DNA from: Ottelia alismoides
Taxonomy: Eukaryota > Streptophyta > Magnoliopsida > Alismatales > Hydrocharitaceae
DNA: 64,000 nucleotides
Direction of reading: 5' to 3'
Assembly (NCBI GenBank): GCA_037367405.1
Contig: JAZKJV010006041.1
Span: forward strand, 124,001-188,000
In this document: positions 11,788-22,982 of the stretch, in pieces
Position numbering within the stretch: the stretch's first letter is position 1
How the letters are laid out: every line of letters starts with the position of its first letter
Position numbers and translations under genes: made by a program
The notes under the pieces: generated by a model
The model's database searches: none
Seen by the model: only the letters and a program-made list of their open reading frames with translations
Told to the model about the DNA's origin: nothing

Positions 11788-12248
11788 ACTGGAGATGGAA
11801 GACTGGAGCGACTGACAGAAGATAAGCTTCGTCTACAATGACATAGACGGGATTAGTTGCATGTGTAGACCTCAAGCAACTATCCCCATGAAGATGTGCG
11901 TGCTACGGTCTTCACGTGCGCAAGAATCACGAAGATGCACGCGAAGAAGATGCGTGCACTGGAGATGCACTAGGCGGGCGCACAGATGATCACGCGCAGG
12001 AGGCCCACGGTCACGCGCAGGCGACTGCGCACAGGGTCGCGCACCGGAGACTACGCACATGCGCTATGCGCACATGCCCTGCAAGATGCGCACCTGCGCA
12101 CGCGCTGGAGGATCCGATGCGCGCAGGCGCACGCGCGTGGCACAACAGGAGAACGTAGAGGCGGCGCCGATCGAGAGAGAGAAGGAGAGGGAGAGGCCGG
12201 CGGGTGGGGTTAGGGTTGGGTTTCGAGAACTCCGGTCTAGGGACCGTT

Positions 12249-12402
12249 GCTCTGATACATGTTGGGAAAAATGAATGGCTTGTCTTATTCCATAAGCCCT
12301 AGGCTCTCTTATATAGGAGAGTAGCCTATGGGTAAATTACATAAAGTAGACAACTGAAAAACAAAATAACGAAGAGGTACATGTACTCTATATGCGTCAA
12401 CA
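12249..12402 (-). repeat. Copia A 5' LTR and primer site
   Basis: The LTR is 12260-12402 (143 bp), TGTTGACGC...CCCAACA on the minus strand, with a TATATAAGAG box. It is followed on the minus strand by TGTATCAGAGC (12259-12249), a damaged tRNA-iMet primer site (normal form TGGTATCAGAGC). Confidence 0.75.
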
Positions 12403-12726
12403 CTCGAACATGAACTCCTTCATTTGTTCTTCCCTTCTTACCCTCTCTGTCTCCTTTTCCTTCTTCCCGTCCAAGCTGGCCTTCACCTTATCCCTCACAT
12501 CTTTGGGACAACATGTGCACTTGGCAACATTCTTGTTATTGCCAACAAGATGTTGCTTCATCCTTGTGATCCCGCCTCCTCCCAACTTCTTTCTACAGAA
12601 ATTGCATTGTGGCTTCGCCTTTTTTCCATCAGGAGCGGAGGCATACCTCCAGCCAATGTCCCCACTGAAATCGCCCCTCTGATCATCAGCACTGTCAGAT
12701 CCAGATCCGGAACCAGAATGTGCCAT
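12403..12726 (-). pseudogene. hAT transposase N-terminus with BED zinc finger, interrupted
   Basis: Starting at the ATG 12726-12724, 108 codons remain before copia A cuts the frame; the stop at 12397-12399 lies in the copia LTR. The segment has a Ser/Gly/Asp-rich tail, then a BED finger with Cys41, Cys44, His59 and Cys70 (CNFCRKKLGGGGITRMKQHL), then a Lys/Glu-rich helix. BED fingers of this form are the DNA-binding domain of plant hAT (Ac-like, DUF659-containing) transposases, which excise and reinsert the element. The catalytic core and dimerisation domain are not in the window. Upstream, 12730-13682 fits the element's 5' UTR and end. A domesticated BED protein is possible but the terminal repeats upstream favour a transposon. 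Confidence 0.75.
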
Positions 12727-13682
12727 GGTGATGATCGTCGAAATCTGCGAGGAAATTTAAGAACAATCATTAAGTTGGCATACAATGCGACCGCTTATGA
12801 ATATGCAAATTATTTTATGTTTTAAATTTCAGAATTATTATATATTTAATTTTTCTAACACCTAATATTCTGATTTTCAGAAAAACAACCTTAGATCTAT
12901 ATATTAGGGTCTTAGATCTACCAATTAGGGGACCATTTTCAAAAAAAGACTACCTAAGTGACACAGAATACGTACAAAACCTAAATATTTAACATATGAT
13001 TTTTGGATTTTCTAAATTTTAAATTTTATTAATAAAAAAAATTCTGGATTATGATTTCTACTTCCATAACTTAAGATCCGAATTTATAATACCCCAACTC
13101 ATTATCGTTCCACATTAAACCTCAAAAGCCCCAATTTCCTCTTACATAGATCTAATAAAATGTTCTCCAACTATGTTTTAGTTCATGTTAACTTCAGATC
13201 CGAGATACCATGTTCATAGCTACCACTATTGTGCAATAAAAACACAAAAGCCTTAATTTTCGTCTCCAAATTTAAAGCAATATTGGGAAATCTCTCAAAA
13301 TAAACACCATGTCAAGCTATATCAACATCCTAACATTGAAACCCCTAAAAAACTATGAATTTGATGAAGAATTAGCCTAATTTGGCTTACCTCGAAGGAA
13401 GAAGAGCTTGGAAGAAGGAGATGCTTCTGCCTGAACTCGGTCGAAATGTGATGCTTTCGACCAAAATTTCGGTAGATATCGACATCTCGGTGAATATTTT
13501 AATGCAAGATTCCTTCTGTCGGCTGATATCTCGAGTTGAGCCGAAATCTCGCCGAGATCTCGCAAGATTTCGCTCGAAACTGTGGATATCGATATATATA
13601 GCAGTTTCGAAAGCCCATACCCGTCGAAACCGATATTTCGATGAAATTTCGTCGAAATATCGTGAATTTGATTCCATGCTTG
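12727..13682 (-). mobile_element. hAT element 5' region: untranslated leader and subterminal repeats
   Basis: 12727-13380 is AT-rich noncoding sequence upstream of the transposase ATG. 13430-13675 is packed with short palindromic words built from ATTTCG/CGAAAT and ATCTCG/CGAGAT, the kind of subterminal array hAT transposases bind. The outer edge is probably at 13682, read inward as CAAGCATGGAATC, a plausible hAT terminus beginning CA. Its partner end is lost. Confidence 0.5.
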
Positions 13683-13872
13683 TATTCATACTAGCAGACT
13701 GTTTGAGAGGGAATTGTAATTTTATTTGTATCTATAAAAGGATATATAAATATATGTATGCATTTTCATCTTCTCTTTTCTTTTTCTGATCGACACTTAT
13801 GCAATCTTCCATTAAACCTTAACTTTCCTCGTAGTGTAATCTACACAATCTTCTCATAAATCCTACACTTTC
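13683..13872. other. Unassigned AT-rich spacer
   Basis: Flanking sequence between the hAT end and the gypsy LTR. It holds a TATA-like stretch (TATAAAAGGATATATAAA, about 13732-13749) but no ORF or repeat I can name. Confidence 0.3.
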
Positions 13873-14336
13873 TGATACAACGTGAAGCGTATAAATAGGG
13901 CTTACTTTATTCATGTTTGTCGTTAATTAGAGTCCTATTTTATTATGGAGTCGTTATAACAAAGAGATCACATGCGACTCAAATTAGTTAGTCGGTTTTC
14001 AATTTGAATTTCAAATTTAAAATTAGAGTCGGTTAGGATTTGAATTTCAATCTCTTTCTATTTTTGTAATATACACCTCCTATATAAAGGGGATGAGAGT
14101 CCAACATCGGGATGAGTTCAGAATCAATCAATTTTTGAGTATCTCAATTATCTCTCTCTTCTCTCTCCTCCTTGTACGCGTTCTCAGCGTTTCTTTTCCA
14201 AATCCCTCGTTTTCCCACGAGTTTTCTCCTCTCCTCTCCCCTCCGATTTCTTCTCCACCAAACGAATTTCCACCGTCAAATTAATTATTTTCCACCGTTA
14301 TGAATTTTTTGATTTGCATCAATTGGTATCAGTGCC
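13873..14336 (+). repeat. Gypsy-3 5' LTR and primer-binding site
   Basis: The likely LTR is 13873-14321 (TGATACAACG...TTTGCATCA, TG...CA with TGAT/ATCA ends), with CTATATAAAGGGG at about 14070 as promoter box. Two bases later comes TGGTATCAGTGCC (14324-14336), a one-mismatch tRNA-iMet primer site. The LTR left edge is inferred from the termini only, because no second copy is in the window. Confidence 0.55.
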
Positions 14337-14370
14337 TATCGATCCGTTCCGTTTTTATCTTATTGCATAT

Positions 14371-14671
14371 TGTTGGAATATTCGTTATATGCGTCACATG
14401 TATGGGAGATGGGTAAATGGATCTCTCCAGGATCCATTTACCCCATCCAGAGTTTATTCCCACATCTACCAGTTTGGAGATGTGGAGACTTCGTGGGTGC
14501 TATATATAGAGCCCCACAACCCTGTAGTCAGATGAGAAAAAAGGAATGCAATATCCGCCTCTTTGAGGGCTTCTCCCGTGGTTTCATTCCGCTCGTAAGA
14601 TTCTTGTGCTATTCAATTTCTTTATCTTTATTTCTGATTCCGCTTCCGCTTTCGCTTCTTATTTTCTAGCA
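14371..14671 (+). repeat. Copia D 5' LTR
   Basis: 301 bp, TGTTGGAATATTCG...TTTTCTAGCA, containing CTATATATAGAGCCCC as core promoter. It matches 17610-17923 along its length, apart from substitutions and an insertion in the 3' copy near 17833. Confidence 0.85.
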
Positions 14672-14683
14672 TGGTATCGGAGC

Positions 14684-15494
14684 GGGTTCGAGTCCGAGGA
14701 TTTTATGTTCTTATTTTATTCGAGATTTGTTTTCTCTGTTCTTGGAAATGGTTCGTGAAGAATATTGTTCTGATTTTTGTTAGTGAACGAGTTCAAGATT
14801 ATGTTCTAGGGTTTTCGATTTGAAAACCTAATTTTCAACAAGTTCCTGAAGGTGGTCGAAACGAAATCTTAAATCTGGAAGCTATCCAAGTCGGTAGCTC
14901 AATCTTCGGTCGATGTATCTTCGAAGCTTGCTTCAGCGCAGACGATCCTCCTCTCGAGCAGATCTTCTAGTGGGGATCGACAACCCAGGGGCGAGCCCAA
15001 TCCACGCGGAAATGGTGCCGCACGCACCTCCAAGCGGCGCATAGCCGCATCTTCCTCTCACGTTCCCAGGAAGATCTCTCCTGTGCGTGCCCTAGGCGAT
15101 GCCACCCACCATCTGGCGGAACCTGTGCTCGCGGTGCCCCTATCTCGACAGAGGCGCACAATCTGGCGGAACTCGCGCGCCCTCCTTTTCCTGTCAGACT
15201 CCCAGCGCTGCCGTCCTCCTTGGTTCTCATGCGACGCGTTGGGACGATGAGCCCTAGCCGCCTCCAGGCCCCACATCGCCAGGCGAAGCTGCTGCTTCCC
15301 ATTGTGAACTCCAGTCGAAGCTCCTCGCGGTGCCCTCGCCTCCTCACGCCTGGCCTCCTGGCGGTGCCCTAGACCCCTGATGTGAAGCCGCCTCCTCGCC
15401 TGGCCTCCTCATGGCACCTGGCCTCCATCTTGATCAAGAGGCGGAGCTACTCCATACCCAGAGTTCTCCGAACTCCATCTCCCCTAGCGGTGGC
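14684..15494 (+). other. Copia D interior, left part: GC-rich, no gene
   Basis: No gag or pol. 14960-15480 is GC-rich with repeated CTCCTCGCCTGGCCTCC and GGCGGAACTCG/CCTGTG-like phrases. Antisense ORFs of 72-126 codons (14967-15347) lack recognisable domains. Confidence 0.4.
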
Positions 15495-16318
15495 CAAGGT
15501 TCAGGAAAGCGGTATGCGTATACGTTCGGACAGGTCACTGAATAGCGCTTAAGCGGTATGCGGGGGCATATGCGGGGTATATGCGGTTTTACGCGGTTCC
15601 CTAATTTTTATTTAAAAATAAATAAATATATACAAAAGTGACTACAACAGAACTAAATTTATGTATAATTGTGGTCCAACAGAAGATCTAAGAAAAATAA
15701 CTTTCATAGAGTTCAGAATAATCTCTATCAATCAAATATAATACTTCAATAGAACGGTTAGCACACAAAATAATTGACAACAATCAACAAAATAAAAAAA
15801 GTTAGCGCACAAAATGCCTCTATTGTTGAATATAATGTCATTTATCTATGTCGTTATATTTATAATTGATCCTCCATCAAAAGTACCAAACTTTACATAT
15901 AATATATTACATTCATAATAACTATTAGTTGACTAAATTAGTTTCCTAAATTATTAGTATATTATTCTTTTTCTTCCTTGCGTGTTTACTCCAATCTCAC
16001 AGTACAACTACTTTGACGATGGATATAAATGGCCATGGAATGCTTGGTTGGCATACATGCAAATGTAAGGAAAACATGGGCACAAACAACACAACAAAAC
16101 ATGGTACAAATTAAAAAATAAAAAATAAATAAAAAATGGGTATGCGGCCGCACAGACCGCATATGTGGCCGCATAGCCCGCATATGCGGCCCGCATAAGC
16201 GCACAGGGCGCATAATGCGGGGTTTCAGGAAAGCGGTGCGCTGAGGGCACCGCATACGCATATGCGGCCGCATATGCGACCGCATATGCGGCCGCACGGG
16301 CCGCTTTCGTGAACACTG
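15495..16318. mobile_element. Non-autonomous hAT element inside copia D
   Basis: The left end CAAGGTTCAGGAAAGCGG (15495) and the inverted right end CAGTGTTCACGAAAGCGG (ending 16318) match at 15 of 18 positions. Flanking 8-mers GCGGTGGC (15487-15494) and GCGGCGGC (16319-16326) match at 7 of 8, the size of a hAT target duplication. Both ends carry arrays of TATGCGG/CCGCATA words, dense at 16140-16310, that probably serve as transposase-binding repeats. The AT-rich middle (15600-16130) encodes nothing recognisable; ORFs reading through the right-hand array (15986-16363 minus) are repeat translations. Confidence 0.75.
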
Positions 16319-16326
16319 GCGGCGGC

Positions 16327-17597
16327 AGCATGTGCAACGCCCCTTCGGGACTGTGGCGTTCAAGAAAATGGTTCCAATGGAATCCTAATTAGAAGGCCCC
16401 ACGTGGGATACATTATTTACAAAAAAACTTTCTGCTGTTATCGTTAGTACTGAAACGAGCCATGAAGAAAAAAAGAAGATGGGCCGTGTTAAAAAATGGT
16501 GAGTCATTTGGTTTTGGCCTATTTAGGCTGGAGAAAGAAGAGAGAGAGAGAGGAAGAGAGCTCCACAATAGACTATTGTATTTTTTAATCCAATTAGACC
16601 ACCTTTTCTTTGTTAAAAAAAGGTGTATACATACAAAAGCCGTACGCAATTCAAAATAAAAGGATAAGGAAAAAAATATGTTTCAAAAAAAGTGTGAAAA
16701 GCCGAGAAAAAATTAAAACGGCTTTAAAAAAAGTTTAAAAAAATGATGAATGATTTGAAAAGCTGACAAATTTGTGATCGACTTATTTGTTTTCATGTTT
16801 TCCCCATTTTCTAATCTTTTACCAACATAGTCGATGTCATGTATTCGGACTAGTATGAGAGAAAAGGGGGAGTATTGTGTAGAGTTCTTCGACCATGATA
16901 CAGATTCTTCACATTCCAGTTCAAATCCAGATTCTCCAGGCCAGACATATTGTTCAGACTCTACAGATATTCAGATGATCAGACTCGACGTCAGATATTT
17001 TCTCGAGTCTTCAGTTTCAGACAAGCACATGCATGCGGTCTTTTAGATGTGCACATGTTTGCCATCTTTTATGTGGTCCCCATCATTCTTGTGTTTCGTG
17101 CAGAGTTTTTCATGTGAGCCATAGGGACTCCAGAGTAGAGGACCATTCCCTATGCTATGTTGGCAAGGGTTTTCATGTGGTATCATAGGGACTCCAGAGT
17201 AGAGTACCATTCTCTGTGCCAGATGGGAGAGACCCAGTTCTCCGACGAGGAGACTTTCAGACTCCATTCTCCAGTGACTGTGGACTCCGACGAGGATTGC
17301 ACTTCCACGTCCTTTTTCAGTTCGGCCATCTTCAGAGATGGAGCAGTTGCCCACATATTGTGGCGGGCCCGAGTACTTCGATGAGGAGACTCGTTTTCAG
17401 TTGGTGACTCTGACAGGCACAGTACAAAGTGCACCAAGTTTGACTTGAACTCCGTTCGTCCTCCTCACTAGCACGGCATGAGAAACAACGTCCTCGACAG
17501 CAACAATTGTGCGCATTGAGTTGATATTGTCCATAGCATCCTGTAGCGTGAGTTGAGTTTCTTTCTGTTTGTCCAAGCTGAGCATTACATACTCCAG
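16327..17597 (+). other. Copia D interior, right part: no gene recognised
   Basis: No retroelement domain was found. 16830-17430 contains loosely repeated phrases such as GACTCCAGAGTAGAG (17127 and 17190) and clusters of CAGACTC/CAGATTC. A 101-codon antisense ORF (17397-17702) runs into the LTR and has no domain I recognise. Confidence 0.4.
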
Positions 17598-17923
17598 CTT
17601 GAGGGGGAGTGTTGGAGTATTCGTTATATGCGTCACATGTATGGGAGATGGGTAAATGGATCTGTCCAGGATCCATTTACCCCATCCAGAGTTTAGTCCC
17701 ACATCTACCGGTTTGGAGATGTGGAGACTCCGTGGGTGCTATATATAGAGCCCCACAGCCCTGTAGTCAGATGAGAAAAAGGAATGCAATATCCGCGCCT
17801 TTGAGGGCTTCTCCCGTGGTTTCATCCCGCTTCTTATGGAGTAGGGTTCCACATAAAATTCTTGTGTTCTTCAATTTCTCTATCTTTATTTCTAATTCCG
17901 CTTCCGCTTCCTATTTTCAAATA
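17598..17923 (+). repeat. Copia D polypurine tract and 3' LTR
   Basis: The tract CTTGAGGGGGAG (17598-17609) runs straight into TGTTGGAGTATTCG (17610). The LTR's last bases are CAAATA instead of the CTAGCA of the 5' copy, so the usual CA terminus is mutated; the end is set by the CATAT target duplication. Confidence 0.8.
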
Positions 17924-18006
17924 CATATCATTTAAAAAAATAAAAAACAAACAACAAAGAAAATAAAAAAAAGAAAACAAAACACACAAAAAAGGGATGT
18001 GTTCCC

Positions 18007-18061
18007 ATGGCCGAAAAACCGAGTACCTCTAAGTCCGACAGTACCACACAAACAGAGTTCT
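18007..18061 (+). pseudogene. Gypsy-3 gag, first fragment
   Basis: The ATG at 18007 opens MAEKPSTSKSDSTTQTEF, 18 codons before copia B interrupts at 18062. The frame resumes after the target duplication at 23102 (LLDTLSVQMKQMFDHFTRQ), which confirms that the two pieces were contiguous. Confidence 0.7.
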
Positions 18062-18209
18062 TGTTGGAAGAAATGAGCAACTTGTTATTCAAGGAAACCC
18101 TAGCCTCTCTTATATAGGGAGAGGCCTCACGGGTAAAACATAGTAGTCCAGAGAACAATAAGAAAATATTAAAAGATACACAACACATAATAATACTACT
18201 CTCTACACT
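18062..18209 (-). repeat. Copia B 3' LTR
   Basis: 148 bp with a CCCTATATAAGAGAGGC promoter box on the minus strand. It is longer than the 5' LTR because the latter has lost about 34 bp after CCTCACGGG (18132 onward). Confidence 0.88.
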
Positions 18210-18214
18210 CCCCC

Positions 18215-21200
18215 TCAAGGTGGAGCATAGATGTCGATCATGCTCAGCGTGGAAGAGCATCTCTGGAAGGGTCCTCTGAACAACGGCTTGGTGAGTATGT
18301 CAGCAGTCTGATCCCCTGAGCTCACATGAGATGTAGATATCAAGCCTCTCTGGATCAAGTCTCTAGTGTAGTGGCAGTCAACTTCAATATGCTTTGTTCT
18401 CTCATGGAATGCCTGGATTGCTGGCAATAAACAATACTGCCTGATTGTCACACTGAAGCTGCATAGGTAAAGGTACGACTACATGTAGATCCTCTAGCAC
18501 AGATCGAACCCAGATCATCTCTGTGCTTGCTTGCGCCATGGCCCTATATTCAGATTCTGCACTGGACCTTGCCACAACGGTTTGCTTCTTGCTTTCCAAG
18601 AGACCAAAGAGCTCCCAACAAAACGGCAAATCCTGAGGTTGACTTTCTATCCTTAGGGCATCTTTCATAATCGACATCTGCACATGCTGAAATAGATAGA
18701 TCTGTGCCCTTTCGGAATAGCAATCCTGAACCTGGAGTAAGACTTTAAATACCTCAGTATCATGTATATGGCATCCATATGAACTTGTCTTGGCTGCTCC
18801 ATAAATTGACTCACCCGTCTTACTGCAAAGGCAATATCAGGTCGAGTTATGGTAATATAAAGGAGCTTACCCACCATTTCTCTATATCTCCTCTTGTCTA
18901 CTTCAACAGTATCATCATCATACAGCTTCATGCTTGGAGCCATGGGAATACTCGATGGTCTGCATCCAACCATGCCTGTTTCAATCAAGAAATCTGTAAT
19001 GTACTTCCTTTGGGTCATCACTAGACCCTGTGCATTCCTGGCAAATTCCAACCCCAGAAAGTATCTTAGGGTTCCAAGGTCCTTCGTGACGAACTGACGG
19101 CCTAAGAACGCTTTTGCCCTCTCTATTCCCTGAACATCATCTCCTGTAATTAGAATATCATCAATATAGACCATGATTACAAACGTACCTGTAGAAGACT
19201 TCTGAATAAACAATGAGGATTTGCATTCGATCTCTTGAACCCCTGTCGTTCAATCAGATGGGAAAGTTTCTGGAACCACGCCCTTGGGCTCTGTTTAAGG
19301 CCATAAATTTCCTTGTGAAGTCTACACACCATATGCTTCTCCCCCTCAGCAGTAAACCTTGGTGGTTGCTGCACGTAGACTTCCTCCTGCAGATCTCCAT
19401 ACAAGAATGCATTGTTGACATCAAGCTGAGATATAGTCCAGTCACGTACCGCTACAACTGAAAGGAGTATGCGAAGGGTAGAATGACGAGCCACCGGAGA
19501 AAATGTATCCATATAGTCCACACCATAGGTTTGTGTGAAACCTCGAGCGACCAACCGAGCCTTGTATTGATCTAGACTGCCATCTGCATGGTATTTAACT
19601 GTGAATACCCATTTACAGCTAACAATAGATGCATCAGGAGGAGCAGTAACCAAGCTCCATGTGCCACGAGACTGTAAGGCCCGCATCTTGTCCTCCATAG
19701 CCATTCACCAGAAATCAATCTTCATAGCTTCCTGATAGGTCCGTAGTATGTCCACGGACGACAAAGCTGCAGCAAATCTCTAAATGTCGCCTGTGAGGCG
19801 ATTGAAAGGACACCTGAGAAGCAAAGGGATAGGATGCACACGCCCTCTTTTGCTTCCAGATAGCAATAGGAATATCTAGGTCATCGTCCACTGTACTGGA
19901 TGGTGTAGTCTCCTCCTGCAATGAAGAATCCTGTACATGTACCATATCTGACCCGTCGGTAGTAATGTCATCAAAACATACCTGAGGCGTGATGGATGCC
20001 AGACGTGTAGCCTGAGCAGGACTTGACCGACGCGTATAGAATTTTGGTATAGGTGGAATAGGAGGTTGTGGAGGTGGTGGTGGCGGAGGTGTTGGTGTTG
20101 AAGATGGCGTAGTAACTGGTGCAGGAGTAGACTCAGGTGAACCCCAACTAAGAGGTGGAGGACATAGACATCATCATTGGTAGTGGATGGTACTAGCCTG
20201 TCACCTGCAGGAGAGAAATACATAACAGACTCAAAGAACGTGACATCAGCACTGACAAAGTATTTCTTGTTTATGGGGTCATAACAGCGATAGCCCTTCT
20301 GAGTCCGAGAGTAACCGACAAAGACACACTTGACAGCTCTAGGAGAGAGTTTGTCAAGTCTTGGAGTGAGAAGATGAACAAAGGCAACAATATCGAAGAC
20401 ATGAGGAGTAAGTGAGAATAATTCCTTATCAGGAAAAAGGATAGAGATAGGAATTTTCTCACCTAGGACAGATGACGGCATACGATTGACCAGGTAACAA
20501 GCTGTAAGGAGTCGCATCCCCCTAGAAAGAGATAGGAGCACAACTCTGAATAAGAAGAGTTCGAGTAATGTCAAGAAGGTGACGGTGCTTTCTTTCTGCC
20601 ACGCCATTCTGTTGAGATGTGTAAGCACAAGTAGTTTGGTGAATAATGCCCTTTGACGAGAGAAACTGAGAAAGAGACCGTGTGCAGAATTCCAGAGCAT
20701 TATCTGTACGAACATATTTGACAGTAGAGGAAAAAACATTCTGCACTTCATTAATCAATTTTTTAATCACATCTCCTGCTTCAGATTTATTCTTTAAAAG
20801 AAAGACCCAAGATAACACGAGAGAAATCATCCACTACAACTAGATAGAACCTGTGTCCCTGATGATCGGGAACACGACTCGGATCCCAAATATCAATATG
20901 AAACAACTCGAACGGGGAGCAACTGCTCCGACTCTGACGACTAGGGAAGCTGGACCTATGATGCTTTCCCAACTGACACGCTTCACAACGAAAGGAAGAA
21001 TTGGGAGAGATCTGAGGAAGAAGGTGTCATATTTTCTGGAGCGGGAGATGACCAAAGCGAAGATGCCAGATGTAAGGTGATACTGGTCCGACGGGATAAG
21101 AAGAGACGCCAGCATAAGAATTCCGGACTAGCCTATACAGACCATTCTGCTCAGAGCTACAACCAATCACCCTGCCCGTTAGTAGGTCCTAAAAAATAAG

Positions 21201-22478
21201 AGAAGAGGGGTCAAATATAGCACGACAGTGCAAATTCTTCGTAATCTGACTAATAGACAACAGATTCATGGAGAACTCGGGAGCATGCATAACATTCTGT
21301 AGATGCATGGAAGAAGATAGAACGACCTCCCCCTGTCCAATAAGGGGGGAGTGGGTACCATCTGCGATCTGTACTGAACGGCCATGGGGAATGTCCCTGT
21401 AGGACTCAAGTCTCTCTCGATCTCGGTAGATGTGATGTGGCACCAGAATCTATAATCCAATCAGATATATCATGACAAGACGTAAATGCGGTAGCACTAC
21501 TTGAGGTACTAGCGACAGCTGAGGAACGACAGAGGCAGAGGCAACAACATCAGAAGGTCCATCAGAAGAACTAGCAGAAAATTGTGGCATAATATCACGT
21601 AGACGTGCCATAAGCTCCTCAAAACGGTTGTCTGCATTGGATGCTGACTGGGGCAGAACATGCTCAGCTACACGCGCCGATGCTGGGAACCCATGCTTAG
21701 AGTAGTATGTATCCTCCGAGTGGCCTGTGCAGTGACAGTACAGACAAGGGTGACGAAAGCGACCATCCCTACCACCTCCACGTCCACGTCCACGACCAGA
21801 AGACTGACCACCTCTCCCATGCGATACTGCCATCACCGATGGGGGTGGAGTAGATGAGCTGGAAGACATTGATATGCGACTGAGCCTCTGGTAAACATCC
21901 TCCATTGGAGGAATAACTGCATCGGCCAAAATCTGAGAGCGGGCAACCTCGTACTCACGGTCTAGGGCTGCAAGTAGAATGCCCACCATGGTGGCATTCC
22001 GAAACGTCTTCTGCTGCTCAGGGGTTGCTGTGAGTGGAATGGTACTGTATAGCTTCTCAAACATCCCTCTCAGGGACGTGTACAAGGAGTGAAGTGGTCT
22101 GCCGTTCTGCTTCATCGTGAATATATCATGCTGAAGCTGTAACATCTTGGTCTCATTCCGCACTTGTGAATATGTTGCAGCCAGAATATCCCTCATCGGC
22201 TTGGCAGTGGGCTGATGGAGGACATCATTGGCAATCTCCATCGACAGTGTGCCTGACAGCCAAACCTTGGCATACGAATCATCAGCCTCCCACGAGATAT
22301 AAATCCCTGTCTTCTCTGCTGGCTCATCCTCGATAAGAATGTGCTTCTTACCGTTTGACTTCATGAGACTCATGAACTGCATCGCACAGAGCTCGTAGTT
22401 CGAACCATCCATCTTCACTATTGGCGTAGGACCTTTGAACGCGCCTATGGAGGGCATATCCACCTTGGATTCTGACAT
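18215..22478 (-). pseudogene. Copia B gag-pol polyprotein, frameshifted
   Basis: Gag is one open 342-codon frame (22478-21450) from MSESKVDMPSIGAFKG; its zinc knuckle reads CLYCHCTGHSEDTY (near 21740), so the last zinc ligand Cys has become Tyr. Protease motif IIDSGA lies at about 21446 and the frame continues at 21443-21189. Integrase (about 20930-20520) keeps FHIDIWDPSRVP, VRTDNALEF and [13 protein letters not shown], the D-D-E residues, although the usual WGP is WDP. The linker with KLSPRAVKCVF follows (20751-19876). Reverse transcriptase begins EDKMRALQSRGTWSLV (19704), includes QLDVNNAFLYGDLQEEV and the catalytic YIDDILITGDD (about 19160). RNase H (about 18700-18215) keeps SSAESEYRA, CDNQA and the KHIEVDCH..RD tail. 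At least five frame breaks. Together these would have made virus-like particles and copied the element. Confidence 0.88.
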
Positions 22479-22489
22479 ATCGCTGCTGG

Positions 22490-22970
22490 AGAAGAACTAG
22501 GGTTTGTAGACAGAGTGACAAATTTCTACAGAGACTGCATAGGATTTGTGTGCGTATGTAGACGTTACGCACCCAAATCCATAGATCCGGAGGACGAGCG
22601 GGCTACGATCAAACCGACGGGAGTCGCAGCGGTAACGGCTAGGGCATGTGCTGGTAGCCAACTAGGACACGGACGAAGTTGAAGGCGGAGGGGAGATCCC
22701 GGAGCGAGACTGGGGGTCGGGCTAGGGCACGACGGTGGGGGGGTCCCGGTGCGGCGTGGCTGGCGGAGGGGCGGGATCCCGACGCGGGGGCTGGGAGCCG
22801 GGCTGGGACCGGTTAGAGGAGGGGGCCGGGCTGGGGACCGGGGAGAGGCGGAACCGGCGAGAGGAGGGGGCCGGGCTGGGGCCGCGAGAAGAAGGGCGGC
22901 GGCAGCGGCGACAGAATGAAAGAGAGAAGGGGGGGTGGGTGGCGGGTGGGATGAAGCCCTAGGGGTTTAG
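22490..22970 (-). other. Copia B GC-rich leader with internal duplications
   Basis: Between primer site and gag. 22740-22900 contains two copies of GAGGAGGGGGCCGGGCTGGG (about 22814 and 22861) and related G-rich phrases. ORFs through it are low-complexity translations. The corresponding leaders of copia A, C and F are GC-rich but have different words. Confidence 0.5.
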
Positions 22971-22982
22971 GCTCTGATAGCA

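Larger units (their letters stand above)
9050..12402 (-). mobile_element. Copia A: Ty1/copia retrotransposon, 3' truncated
   Basis: Minus-strand order: 5' LTR (12402-12260), degenerate primer site, GC-rich leader (12246-11790), gag, protease, integrase, and then a break at about 9050 just where reverse transcriptase should start. Reverse transcriptase, RNase H, polypurine tract and 3' LTR are absent. Proteins are of the same family as copia B and C. The 5' LTR sits directly against codon 108 of a hAT transposase reading frame (12403), so copia A inserted into that gene. No target duplication can be checked because the other end is gone. Confidence 0.85.
14371..17923 (+). mobile_element. Copia D: non-autonomous copia-like LTR element inserted in gypsy-3
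   Basis: Both LTRs share TGTTGGA.TATTCGTTATATGC and most of the following 300 bp. The primer site TGGTATCGGAGC (14672-14683) follows the first and the polypurine tract CTTGAGGGGGAG (17598-17609) precedes the second. A 5-bp target duplication CATAT flanks the element (14366-14370 and 17924-17928). Removing it joins the gypsy-3 primer site to its leader. The interior (14684-17597) has no gag or pol; it holds GC-rich sequence and an 824-bp hAT element. This makes it a non-autonomous element that would need proteins supplied in trans. Confidence 0.8.

Noticed and set aside
15986..16363. ORFs rich in repeated RPHMR or AAYA
   Set aside because: Translations of the CCGCATA array at the hAT element end, not proteins.
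14371..17923. Copia D as a gene-bearing element
   Set aside because: No gag, protease, reverse transcriptase or integrase motif in any frame between its LTRs; treated as non-autonomous.
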